Shown here one piece after another: positions 53,977 through 63,548 of a stretch of 64,000 nucleotides of DNA. The stretch's first letter is position 1, and every line of letters begins with the position of its first letter. Source of the stretch: UBA695 sp042691655 (GTDB lineage Bacteria; Verrucomicrobiota; Verrucomicrobiia; Chthoniobacterales; Chthoniobacteraceae); contig CP170506.1 of assembly GCA_042691655.1 (NCBI GenBank), positions 3,906,001 to 3,970,000 on the forward strand. Reading direction: 5' to 3'. Made by a program: the position numbers and the translations under genes. A model generated the notes under the pieces. The model was not told the DNA's origin and searched no databases. It worked only from the letters and a program-made list of their open reading frames with translations.

Positions 53977-55422
53977 ATGAATATATCCATACTTGCGCTC
54001 GCCACGGCTTGTTCTATGGCCGGTCTTTTCTGCGCTCCCGCTCATGGAAGCAATCTCGGATCGACCGAGCAAAGCCCGCGTTTTTGGGAATGGGCGCAAA
54101 CACCGCCCATGGGTTGGAATAGCTATGATGCATTCGGGACCAGCATCACGGAAGATCAGACCCTGGAAAATGCCTCATCCATGCGGGATCTCCTACTCTC
54201 GCACGGGTGGAACTACATCGTCGTAGATGCCCGATGGTATGATTACGTATCGCCGGACGACGACCGCGATTTCAATAAACAGCGGGTGGGCGCCCATCTC
54301 ACCGCCGACCAGTTTGGCCGTTTGATGCCCGCAACAAATCGCTTTCCCTCCTCCGCCGATGGCCGCGGGTTCAAGCCACTCGCCGACAAAATCCACGCCA
54401 TGGGCCTGAAGTTCGGATTCCACCTTATGCGAGGCATTCCTAGACAAGCCGTAACCGCAGGCACGCCCATTGAACGCAGCCATTTTACGGCGGCGGATGC
54501 GGGCGACCCTAAGAGCACCTGCTCATGGTGCCCCGATATGTTCGGTGTGCGGGCCAACGAATCCGGGCAAGCCTGGTATGACTCGATATTCCGTCTCTAT
54601 GCCGAATGGGGGCTTGATTTTGTGAGAGTGGACGATCTCTCCGAACCCTATCACGCAGAGGAAATCGAGATGATCCGCAAAGCCATCGACCGATGCGGAC
54701 GCCCGATCGTTTTCAGCACCTCCCCCGGACCGGCTGACATCGCGCGGGCTAGCCATCTTTCCGGACAGGTAAATATGTGGCGCATCTCCGGCGACTTTTG
54801 GGACCGCTGGCCAGACCTCAACCGCGCCTTCGACCTTTTCGCAAAATGGAATGGCGGGGGCGGTCCCGGACATTTTCCCGACGGCGATATGCTTCCGCTC
54901 GGCCACATCGGCCTTCGGTGCACGATCGCGGGTAAAGATCGCCAGACCCGCTTTACCAAAGACGAACAGTTGACTCTCCTCTCGCTGTGGGCGCTCGCGC
55001 CGTCGCCTTTGATGCTTGGGAATTGCCTCACCGACATGGACCCATGGACCCTCTCGCTTGTAACCAACGACGACGTCATATCGGTAAACCAAGATCCGCT
55101 TTCGAAACAAGGCAGCCGCGCGGTCGAGCACCTTGGAACCGAAATCTGGATCAAGCCACTGCGGGACGGAAGTAGAGCTATCGGTCTTTTCAACCGCACC
55201 GACGCAAACACCGTGATCGTTGTGAATTGGGTCGACCTTCAGGTTACCGGGAAGCAAGCCTTGCGCGACCTTTGGAAACAAAAGGCGCTTGGCAGCTTCG
55301 AGGCTACCTATTCCGTTCCTGTACCCGCCCATGGCGCGGCGTTGCTGCGCGCGACACCGGTGCCCGATCAAAAACAAACATCCCCTGCTTCCATTCCTCT
55401 ATTCGCGCCATGCAGCAAGTGA
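53977..55422 (+). CDS. GH27 family alpha-galactosidase
   Basis: The ATG at 53977 gives 481 residues with a signal peptide (to about residue 24, AHG). The barrel begins TPPMGWNSYDAFG, the GH27/GH36 entry motif. The nucleophile is Asp219 in FVRVDDLSEP and the acid/base Asp273 in RISGDFWDRW. The C-terminal beta domain is present. The usual KYDNC is replaced by RVDDLS, seen in a distinct GH27 subgroup, so alpha-galactosidase is likely but a related alpha-glycosidase (such as beta-L-arabinopyranosidase) is possible. It acts outside the cytoplasm. It is the last sugar gene before the decayed restriction locus. Confidence 0.85.
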   Translation: MNISILALATACSMAGLFCAPAHGSNLGSTEQSPRFWEWAQTPPMGWNSYDAFGTSITEDQTLENASSMRDLLLSHGWNYIVVDARWYDYVSPDDDRDFNKQRVGAHLTADQFGRLMPATNRFPSSADGRGFKPLADKIHAMGLKFGFHLMRGIPRQAVTAGTPIERSHFTAADAGDPKSTCSWCPDMFGVRANESGQAWYDSIFRLYAEWGLDFVRVDDLSEPYHAEEIEMIRKAIDRCGRPIVFSTSPGPADIARASHLSGQVNMWRISGDFWDRWPDLNRAFDLFAKWNGGGGPGHFPDGDMLPLGHIGLRCTIAGKDRQTRFTKDEQLTLLSLWALAPSPLMLGNCLTDMDPWTLSLVTNDDVISVNQDPLSKQGSRAVEHLGTEIWIKPLRDGSRAIGLFNRTDANTVIVVNWVDLQVTGKQALRDLWKQKALGSFEATYSVPVPAHGAALLRATPVPDQKQTSPASIPLFAPCSK

Positions 55423-55776
55423 CTACCCAATAATTTTTCGTGTTATTTTGCTCAAAAAACGAACGCTTCGCGCTTTTCATACGGTGTATGGAACCACGGG
55501 GCTATCATTCCATTGTACAGCGTGCAGGGACGGTTATGAGGCACTATGATAGATCGGGGCGGCCCGTTGCGCCTCGGGAGCCAGGGGTGGAAGGGTGTAT
55601 TCTGCTTTGGCTAGCCATTCTCCCTTGAGGGGATTTTCGAATCCAGATGGCTCCGGCATCGGGGAGCCCGGCAATGCTGAATTTTCCAGGCAAGATCATC
55701 GGCTTCCAATCGGCGGTTGGAATTTCCGGCGCGGCAAAGGCGGTGGGATCAGCCGGTTTGTCAACGATGGGAGCAA
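55423..55776. other. Spacer between the sugar region and the hsd locus
   Basis: There is no intact gene. The right half holds the esterase fragment at 55628-55798. The left half shows nothing recognisable. Confidence 0.4.
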
Positions 55777-55798
55777 TTACTCCACCCAATCCGCACAC
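55628..55798 (-). pseudogene. Fragment of a sialate O-acetylesterase-like gene
   Basis: The - strand frame encodes TAFAAPEIPTADWKPMILPG and then KFSIAGLPDAGAIWIRK. This resembles the beta-sandwich insert of SGNH-type 9-O-acetylesterases (DWKPM-LPG-F-AGLPDFDG-VWFRK). No start, catalytic block or end is present. It overlaps the 3' end of hsdR and marks the rearranged left border of the hsd locus. Confidence 0.5.
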
Positions 55799-58730
55799 AG
55801 CAATTCCGCCTGTGCCAACACGGTCTTGGTCGCTTCTTCCTGTAAGTCAGGTGGGTAGCCGTGTTTACGGAGGATGCGGCGGACCATAACCCGAATTTTA
55901 GCACGGGCACTTTCCCGGACGGTCCAGTCGATGGTGACGCTCTTGCGAACCTGGGTCACCAGTTCGGCGGCGAGGACTTTCAACTCGTTGTTGCCCATAG
56001 CCTTCACCGCGCTTTCGTTAACGGCCAACGCATCGTAGAAGGCGATCTCGTCCTTGAGCAGCTTGGCCAGCAATTCCGCCGCGACGTTCTTGTATTTGAG
56101 GCCGCGTACTTCGGCCAGGAACTGGTCGGAAAGGATGGAGATGTCCGGCTTGGGCAACCCGGCGGCAGTGAAAACGTCGATGATACCCTCGTTGGCTACG
56201 ATGGCGCTGGAAACAAGCTGACGCACGGCGGCATCGAGCTGTTCCGGGGATTTCTGGTGCTCACTGGAGGATTTTGTCAGAGCTGCTTTTACCGCTTGGA
56301 AAAAAGCGATGTCGTCGCGGATGGCGATGGCGGGATTGCTAGCAGCACAGAGGGCGAACGCTTTGGAAAGATCACCCACGACCTGCACGAACCGCACCTT
56401 GCCGTCCTCCTGCTGGAGCACATGCTCCTGGGCGGCGGGAATCAAGGCGACTTTTTCCCCAGGCGTGCCGGTGTTCCATTTGGACCAATCAAAACCGTGC
56501 AGAATTGCGGCGGCCACCTCGTGTTTTTCCAGCATGGCGGCGATGGCCTGCGCGGTGTCATAGGAGGGGCTCCCTTTGCCGCCGCTTTCGGTGTAGGTGG
56601 CGAGAGCCGATTTAAGCTGGTCGGCCAACCCTAAGTAATCGACTACCAACCCACCCGGCTTGTCCCGGAAAACCCGGTTCACCCGAGCGATGGCCTGCAT
56701 GAGCCCGTGACCGCGCATCGGTTTGTCAGCATACATTGTGTGGAGACACGGGGCATCGAAGCCGGTCAGCCACATGTCGCGCACGATCACGATGCGGAAC
56801 GGGTCTTTGGGGTATTTGAAACGGTTCGCCAGCTCACGGCGACGTGGCTTGTTGCGGATGTGCGGCTGCCAGTTGGGACCGTCGTCCGCACTCCCGGTCA
56901 TGACGATCTTGACCACGCACTCCTTTTGCCGTTCGGCCTTAATGTCGTCGTCCTTTGCGCTGGCCCATTCGGGGCGCAGGGTGAGGAGGGCCTCGTAAAG
57001 TTCCACGCAAATGCGGCGGCTCATGCAGACGATCATTGCCTTGCCGTCCATCGCCTCCAGGCGGCGCTCGTAATGCTGCACGAGATCCTCGGCGATGAGC
57101 GCAATCCGTTTGGGATCGCCCACCAAACGCCTCCAGCGCGGCCCATTTGGTTTTGAGTTTCTCGCGGCGGGATTCCTCCTCGCCCTCAGTAATCTCCTCA
57201 AACTCGGCGTCGAGCTTCGGGAGTTGGGTTTGGTTGAGCGCTAGCTTAGCGATGCGGCTTTCGTAATAAATTGGCACGGTCGCCTTGTCGGCCACGGCCC
57301 GCTGGATGTCGTAAATGCTGATGTAATCGCCAAAGACCGCCCGTGTGTTGGCGTCGGTCTTTTCAATGGGCGTGCCGGTAAACCCGATGAACGACGCCCC
57401 AGGTAGCGCATCGCGCAGGTGCCGGGCAAGGCCGTCGATGAGGTCGTATTGGCTACGGTGGGCTTCGTCGGCGATCACGACGATGTTCCGCCGCGCCGAT
57501 AGCTCCGGCATCGGTTCCCCTTTTTCGGGGAGGAACTTCTGGATCGTGGTAAAGACCACGCCGCCGCTGGCCACTTGCAGGAGTTCGCGCAGTTGCTCCC
57601 GGCTCTCCGCTTGCACGGGCATCTGCCGTAGCAACTCATGGCAACGCTGGAACTGGCCGAAAAGCTGGTCGTCGAGGTCGTTCCGGTCGGTCAGCATCAC
57701 CAGGGTCGGGTTTTGCATGGCCGGGTGCCGGATCATCCGTGCCGCGTAAAAGAGCATGGTGAAACTCTTCCCGGAACCCTGCGTGTGCCACACCACCCCG
57801 GCACGCCGGTCGCCCCGCTTGCCACCGTGCATCTGCCCGGTTCCCACCGCGCCGGATTCCGCCATGCCGCTCGCCCGCAGGGTTTCCTCCACGGCGGCGC
57901 TTACGGCGTGGAATTGATGATAACCCGCGATGATTTTATTGAGCAGGTCGCTGTCGGTGTCTTCCTCGAATGCGATGAAATGCTGGAGCAGATCGAGCAA
58001 CCGCCGAGGCTCGAAAACCCCGCGCAACATGACCTCTAACTCCAGCGCGTGCTTCGGCGCGTCGTACACCCCGTCGATGGTGCGCCAAACCTTGAACCAT
58101 TCCTGGTTGGCCGTGAGCGAGCCAATGCGCGCCGTCAGCCCATCCGATACCACCAGCAATTCGTTGTAGTGCAGCAGCGAACCGATCTCCGCCTTGTACG
58201 TCTGCAACTGCTGGTAAGCCGTCCAGATCGTCGCCTCCTCGTCCGCTGCGTTCTTCAACTCGATGAGCGCCAGCGGCAGGCCGTTGACGAAAACAACGAT
58301 GTCGGGCCGCCGGTTATGCTGGCCTTCGATGACGGTGAACTGGTTCACCGCCAGCCAGTCGTTGGCCGTGGGATCGTCGAAATCCACCAACCGTGCCCGA
58401 TCCCCCGCGATGCTCCCATCCGCGCGGCGATACTCCACCTCCACGCCGTCGCGCAACTGATGGTGAAACCGCCGGTTGTTGCCGATGAGCGAAGGCGTCT
58501 CCGGGCGCAGCACCTTGCGCAACGCCTCCTCCCGCGCCTCCTCCGGGATGTCCGGGTTGAGCCGGTCAATGGCCGCCCGCAGTCTACCCGCCAGCACCAC
58601 GTCGCCAAACGAATCCCGCTCCGCCGCTGGTTCACCGGGAGCCATGTGCGGCCCGTGGCCGATGGCATAGCCAAGTTCCCCGGAACCATTGCAGTGCGGC
58701 AGCTTCGATATGGGATTCGTTGATGCTCAT
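55777..58730 (-). pseudogene. hsdR: Type I restriction enzyme R subunit, two frameshifts
   Basis: The N-terminus MSINESHIEAAALQWF begins at 58730. An extra base near 58682-58683 shifts the frame before HMAPGEPAAERDSFGD. The main frame then carries the nuclease region (PDIVVFVNGLPLALIELKN), Walker A HTQGSGKS and the helicase box IADEAHRS. A second extra base in the AAA at 57125-57127 shifts it again before LVGDPKRIALIAEDL, and the last 460 residues follow. Removing both bases gives exactly 984 codons, a normal HsdR length. As written, only fragments can be made. It is the last gene of the locus. Confidence 0.85.
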
Positions 58731-58743
58731 TGGCAGCTATTAC

Positions 58744-59622
58744 CTATGGTTTGGGAGCCTTCTGCGCGACCAACCATTCCACCGCCTCGGGATGGCGATC
58801 CCATGCCATCTTCAAATCTTTGGCATAACAAATGGCCTCTTCCCGGCTTCCCGGGGAATAGCTTCCCGGCGAATTTTTCGGGATCGACCGATGGCCCTTG
58901 ATGTAGGCCTCCATGTAGGCGTTCTGTTTACGCGCCGCCGTGAGGGCACTCTCCAACCCTGCTTTACGGGGCGTGAGATAGCGCAGAAGCACCAGTCCCC
59001 AAGCGAACACCGTGTTGTATTTTACGTCGTCGGTGTATTGCTTAAAGAGATTGCGCGCCTCTGTCCGCCGATCCAGCGCCAGATAGCATGGCAGGAGAAC
59101 GTAGCGCACGCCCTGGTTATCATTGGGGTTGAGTTCCATCATCTCCTCATATTCCTTCACTGCCTCTTCCCGCCGCCCTGCCGCGAGCAATTCCCCGGCG
59201 AGGTGCTCCCGCGCCCGCATGTAGGGGCGCGTTTCGATGAATCCCCAGAAGTGCGGCTTGTATTCCTCAAACGCCCCAGGCCCCAGCTTTCGGGCCGCGG
59301 AATCCACGATGTCGCGCAGAGCTTCGATGCGTTCGTCCACATTGTCGGTCGTAAACTGCATCATGAAAAGGCGCGCATCCACGTTGTCTGGGTCCAGTTC
59401 CAACGCCTGCTTGATCAGCGCGAGCATCCGCTGGGGCGTGTTGGCCTCCATGGCCTCGTAAAAGAGATCCTGCGAGCGTTCCTCGGCGGTAGCTTTGGAG
59501 GGGCCGCCGCCAGCCAATTCGCGCATCATGCGCTCCATCGCCGCACGGGCTGAGGCGGGGTTGAAAGAGGAAGCTTCTCCGAGCGGCGTGAGGTTCTTAT
59601 CTTTTTGGCGTTTGGATGGCAT
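58744..59622 (-). CDS. TPR-like protein in the hsd locus
   Basis: The intact 292-residue protein is helical with tetratricopeptide-like repeats, for example ALELDPDNVDARLFM (about residues 73-87) and REHLAGELLAAGRREEAVKEYEEMMELNPND (the two blocks at about 136-166), then DNQGVRYVLLPCYLAL. It has a basic N-terminus and no signal peptide. TPR proteins bind other proteins. Similar genes are sometimes found inside type I restriction loci, but a defence role is not proven. It is the only undamaged gene of this locus, 13 bases from the hsdR start. Confidence 0.7.
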   Translation of the reverse strand: MPSKRQKDKNLTPLGEASSFNPASARAAMERMMRELAGGGPSKATAEERSQDLFYEAMEANTPQRMLALIKQALELDPDNVDARLFMMQFTTDNVDERIEALRDIVDSAARKLGPGAFEEYKPHFWGFIETRPYMRAREHLAGELLAAGRREEAVKEYEEMMELNPNDNQGVRYVLLPCYLALDRRTEARNLFKQYTDDVKYNTVFAWGLVLLRYLTPRKAGLESALTAARKQNAYMEAYIKGHRSIPKNSPGSYSPGSREEAICYAKDLKMAWDRHPEAVEWLVAQKAPKP

Positions 59623-59661
59623 GGCGTGGGTTATCGTAAATTTTTATAATGGGGGGGAATC

Positions 59662-59890
59662 TTACGCCGTCAGCAGCGCAAACAGCGGTTCGTTGATGAA
59701 GAAGTTGGTCCGGCCCAGCTTCTGTTTTTTGAGCATCCCGGCGGCGGCCAGTTGCTCCAGATATTTCGTAGCCGTCGGGCGGGAGACGCCGAGGTCGCGC
59801 TCGATGAACTCGATCTCTCCTCCACCCCTCCCAGTCGGCGTCTGTTCGCACCAAGAGAAAAGCTCATATGCAAAGAAACCGGCAAGATCT
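59662..59890 (-). pseudogene. C-terminal fragment of a Fic-family protein
   Basis: The - strand frame reads EIEFIERDLGVSRPTATKYL, EQLAAAGMLKKQKLGRTNFF and INEPLFALLTA, ending at TAA (59662-59664). This is the winged-helix C-terminus of many Fic proteins. No Fic core (HPFxxGNGR) is present and no start is found. It sits between hsdS and the TPR gene. The stretch 59623-59929 holds nothing else. Confidence 0.6.
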
Positions 59891-59929
59891 TTTCATGTTT
59901 CCGGGAAATGTAAAGAAAAGCGGGGGATT

Positions 59930-61226
59930 TTACTGCGGCTCTTCGCATGGTGGGGTTCCTTTGGGCGCAGGCAACTCTCCGCTTAGGAGCTTGGGCAGGA
60001 GTGTGTCGCGGAGGGCGGCAAGGGTGCAGGATTGCTGTTTGTTGGCAACGATTTGGTTATACCAAGGCTGGCATTGTCGCCTGAAAGCTTCGATAACGGG
60101 CGTATCTGGGATAATAACGGTGAAGCGGTCAATGTCGTTCTTTCCTAGATGGATCACCGTTGTCGCGGTTTCCGTGGCCTCGACCTGCGCGAGTGGTGCG
60201 AAGATGCTATTCCGAACGAAGGCGGCGCAGTAGTTGGGCTTTGGCGTAAAAACACAACACCGCTGATTGAGCCATGCCTCGGCACCACCCCACAAATAGG
60301 CGCGAAACTCTCCGTCCATGCCAGCAACAATGTCGCCGGGGCGTACCGTGTAGCCTTTAGGATGGACTTCTGGTGTCCAGACAGCAGGGCTCTCATCGGG
60401 AAGGTCGCGGATTCGGATAAGCGGTTTACCCTCTCTGTTTGCGTTAAATAGCTTTGAAGCAAACGGCGCACCGTAGATAACCTCAGAAATTTCGTAAATT
60501 GAACCCACATGCCACCCCTGCGGAATTGGGCCGAGGGGGGGAGTCTTGGAAGCGGGAGGGGAAGAGGGCGGCGGTGGCTTTGTCGAGACCGGCGGGGCGG
60601 CGGCCGTCGAGTTTGGCTCGGACGGGGTCGAAATCGACGAACCAGCTTTGGAAGAGCGCCCGGGCCATTGCCTCCAGCGTCGCGTTCATCCGCCGGTTCA
60701 ACTCGATCTTGGCGCAGAAATTAAAGTATATGCGACCGATCAACTCTTGAACGGTGCGATCTGGATATGGAAGATCCAGCTTATCAAAATCTGTTTTCTT
60801 AAAGTGAGGAATCACCCCACTTACATCAAGATTCTTGATTTGCCTTTGTACGTCTGGAGATCGAAGCGCAGCGAAGAGGAAAAGGGGATCAATAACGTCT
60901 TCGTTCGCCCTAAGCGCAACCATGTCTTGGGCAATGACGAAATCAACCGGGTCTGGAACTAAACAAATCGCACCGTTCTGACTGCCTTTATTTGTGAGAA
61001 TGATGTCGCCGGGCTTTGGGTGAGATCGGAACCAACTGTCGTAAGTCTCGCGCGATACAAACCTCAAATTCTCGTATGCGGGATAGAGGCGCTCGTTAGA
61101 TATGCAGTTCGTTGCGATCAGCGCAATGCCTGTTGTTGCCGTTGGCGCTGTCCTGCCACGATTATCCACAATAAATTTCGTGGTTTCCGACAGGGGTATC
61201 GTTTTAGTGAAGTCGTCACTCTCCAT
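59930..61226 (-). pseudogene. hsdS: Type I restriction specificity subunit, frame broken at a G7 tract
   Basis: The first half (from 61226) ends its target recognition domain with the conserved spacer helix LNRRMNATLEAMARALFQSWFVDFDP, here as two segments near residues 177-202. The second half, from YEISEVIYGAPF onward, lies in another frame and ends with the second repeat (CTLAALRDTLLPKLLSGEL). The join is a run of seven G on the + strand (60535-60541). With six, the frame continues as SPLGPIPQGWHVGSIYEIS and gives 431 residues, a normal HsdS. The ATG overlaps the hsdM stop region. Slippage at this tract could switch the gene, or it is a fixed lesion. Confidence 0.8.
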
Positions 61227-62791
61227 ACCCCAACCCCTCCAGGTTCTTGCGGATGGCCGATTCCAGCTTCGCGGATTCCAAAAACTGCCCGTTCAGTTCC
61301 ACCACCAGCCGGGTCATCTTCTCCTCGAACGGTTCGCCGTCGTCCTCAACCTCCTCGGCTCCGACGTAGCGACCCGGCGTGAGGACGTGGCCATGCTCGG
61401 CGATTTTTTCGGTTGTGGCTGAATAGCAGAAGCCGGGGATGTCCTCGTAGCAGTCATTCCCCTTGCTGGCCCGCCATGCGTGGTAGGTGTCGGCGATTTT
61501 GGCGATGTCGGCGGCGGTCAACTCTCGGTGGACGCGGTCGATGAGGGTGCCGAGTTTACGGGCGTCGATGAAGAGGGTCGATTTGCGCCGGTTGCGGAAG
61601 CCGCGTTTGGCGTCCGCCGCTTTGCTTCGGGTCAGGAACCAGAGGCAGACGGGGATTTGTGTGCTGTAAAAGAGCTGGCCGGGCATGGCAACCATGCAGT
61701 CCACCAGATCAGCCTCGATGATGGCGCGCCGGATCTCCCCTTCGCCGGGTTGGTTGGAGGACATAGAGCCGTTGGCGAGGACGAACCCGGCCATGCCCGA
61801 GGGGGGAGGTGGTGGATGAAGTGCTGCACCCAGGCGAAGTTGGCATTGCCCTTGGCGGGACGCCGAACTGCCAGCGCACGTCTTCGTCGTTGCGGTACCA
61901 GTCGGAGTCGTTGAAGGGTGGGTTGGCCAGCACGTAGTCGGCCCGGAGGTCTTTGTGGAGGTCGCGCCGGAAGGTGTCGGCGTGTTCCGGGCCGAAGTCG
62001 CCTTCGATCCCCCGGATGGCGAGGTTCATGAGCGCCAGCCGCCGGGTGGTGGAGTTGCTCTCCTGGCCGTAGATGGAGATGTCCCCACGGTGTCCCCCGT
62101 GTTCTTCCACGAATTTCTCGCTCTGGACGAACATGCCGCCGGAGCCGCACGCCGGGTCGTAGACGCGCCCTTTGTAGGGGGCGAGCATCTCCACCAGCAC
62201 GCGGACGACGCAGCGCGGGGTGTAGAACTGGCCGCCGTTCTTGCCCTCGGCGCTGGCGAACTGGGTCAGAAAATATTCGTAAACGCGGCCCAGGATGTCC
62301 TTGGAGCGGTTCTCGGCGTCGCCCAGGCCGATGGTGCCGATGAGGTCGATGAGTTCGCCCAGGCGGTGCTTGTCAAGCGTGGGCCGGGCGTAGTCCTTCG
62401 GAAGGACGCCTTTGAGCCGGGAGTTGTCGCGCTCAATGGCGACCATGGCATCGTCAACGAGTTTCCCGATGCCGGGTTGCTTGGCGTTGGCCTGGAGATA
62501 GGCCCAGCGGGCTTCCGTCGGCACCCAAAAGACGTTCTCGGCACGGTATTCGTCGGCGTCCTCGGGATTGGCCCCGGCGTAGTCCCCTTTGCCCGCCGCG
62601 AGCTTGGCGCGCATCTCCTCGAAGGCGTCGGAGATGTATTAGAGGAAGATCAGGCCCAGAACGACATGCTTGTATTCCGCCGCATCCATGTTGTTGCGGA
62701 GCTTGTCGGCGGTGAGCCAGAGCTTGGCCTCGAAACCGAGGTTGGCGGCTTGGTTGTTAGAAGCGTTCTTGGATCTGGCGATACGGGGCAT
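61216..62791 (-). pseudogene. hsdM: Type I restriction methyltransferase subunit, nonsense and two frameshifts
   Basis: The gene begins MPRIARSKNASNNQAANLGF at 62791. Lys in IFL-K-YISDAFEE is replaced by TAA (62639-62641). Then follow the SAM-binding DPACGSGGMF and the catalytic NPPF. One base is missing near 61853-61858 (before GNANFAWVQHF), and another at a G6 tract (61801-61806, before GMAGFVLANGS). Restoring both gives 526 codons, the usual HsdM length. A nonsense codon cannot come from homopolymer miscalling, so the gene is truly damaged. It overlaps hsdS. Confidence 0.85.
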
Positions 62792-63048
62792 GGAGAAAAG
62801 GTGCAATCCCTGCGGGAGGAAAACCCTGGGATTAAATACCGGGCTTCTCTGGATGCCAAGCCCGGAAGCACGGGTTTATCTTTATGCGGCTCCTAAAAAG
62901 GGAGGCCGTTCTCGGCTAATTCATCGAGCCGTCCCTCTTGGCATTTGCAGCAGACTTGAGGGCATCTCTGGAAACCGAGGCACGTCATCCACTATGTCTT
63001 TTTGTGCCCTTGATACGATTCGTTCCTATAAACTGGTCAAATCTTCGG

Positions 63049-63257
63049 ATGCCTCGTCTGGCTGGCTATTGTGCCGTGGCGTTGATTCTCACCGGGACAT
63101 ATGCAGCAGCACGCTTGGGTGAAACCGCCGCACAATGTGCGGAGCGGTCTGGGGCCCAAAAACAGATGCCGTGACGAAGATCAACGAAAAGACCTTTCCG
63201 TTGCTTGAGGGAGCGATCATCCCCACCTACCAATACCAAGAGGCTCCCCATCTATGA
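63049..63257 (+). pseudogene. Small secreted protein remnant with frameshift
   Basis: From ATG 63049 the frame gives MPRLAGYCAVALILTGTYAA, a signal peptide, then ARLGETAAQCAERSGA. A shift near 63150 is needed to continue as GPKTDAVTKINEKTFPLLEG and AIIPTYQYQEAP up to TGA 63255-63257. ARLGET..QC..R.G is a start I associate with small exported proteins in Opitutaceae. One of the fic-type dyads (63128-63142) lies within it. Confidence 0.45.
63128..63142. promoter_or_regulatory. Dyad CCGCA-CAATG-TGCGG
   Basis: First of three sites with identical half-sites and 5-base spacers upstream of the Fic gene. This one is 406 bases from the ATG and lies in a pseudogene, so it may be coincidental or a distal site. 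Confidence 0.4.
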
Positions 63258-63476
63258 TGGAAAGCTCAAGCGTAGGTCGCTGTTCCTGCTGGGGCTCTTG
63301 CTTCTGAAACTGCGGCACGATTGCATCCCGGTGATGGGCTGCTCGATTAAGAACCGGTGGTTGACTGCGCAGGCGAGGGAATGCCTTTTTAAAAGCCTTT
63401 TTTCATTTTTAATCACCGGACTTAGCAGTGTGATGAGCAACGTCATGAGCAACTGCGGTGAATAAAAGCACAAACT

Positions 63477-63491
63477 CCGCAAATTGTGCGG
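63477..63491. promoter_or_regulatory. Dyad CCGCA-AATTG-TGCGG, putative operator
   Basis: It lies 57 bases before the Fic ATG. Its centre is 52 bases (about five helical turns) from the next dyad, and AT-rich promoter-like sequence lies between. Confidence 0.6.
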
Positions 63492-63528
63492 TGTTTATTG
63501 CGTTTGCGACGAATAACTGGCATATTCT

Positions 63529-63543
63529 CCGCAAAACATGCGG
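63529..63543. promoter_or_regulatory. Dyad CCGCA-AAACA-TGCGG, putative operator
   Basis: It ends 5 bases before the Fic ATG, so it covers the ribosome binding region. No separate Shine-Dalgarno sequence is seen. A bound protein, or the RNA hairpin itself, would limit translation. Confidence 0.6.
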
Positions 63544-63548
63544 CTAAT

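Larger units (their letters stand above)
62792..63548. other. Region between hsdM and the Fic gene
   Basis: It holds the remnant of a small secreted protein (63049-63257) and three CCGCA-N5-TGCGG dyads. Otherwise only short, unpatterned open frames are seen. Confidence 0.4.

Noticed and set aside
54523..55377. 284-codon - strand frame
   Set aside because: It is antisense to the GH27 gene with clear catalytic motifs.
63205..63465. 86-codon + strand frame before the Fic gene
   Set aside because: It starts inside a pseudogene, has no family pattern, and its codon use does not look coding.
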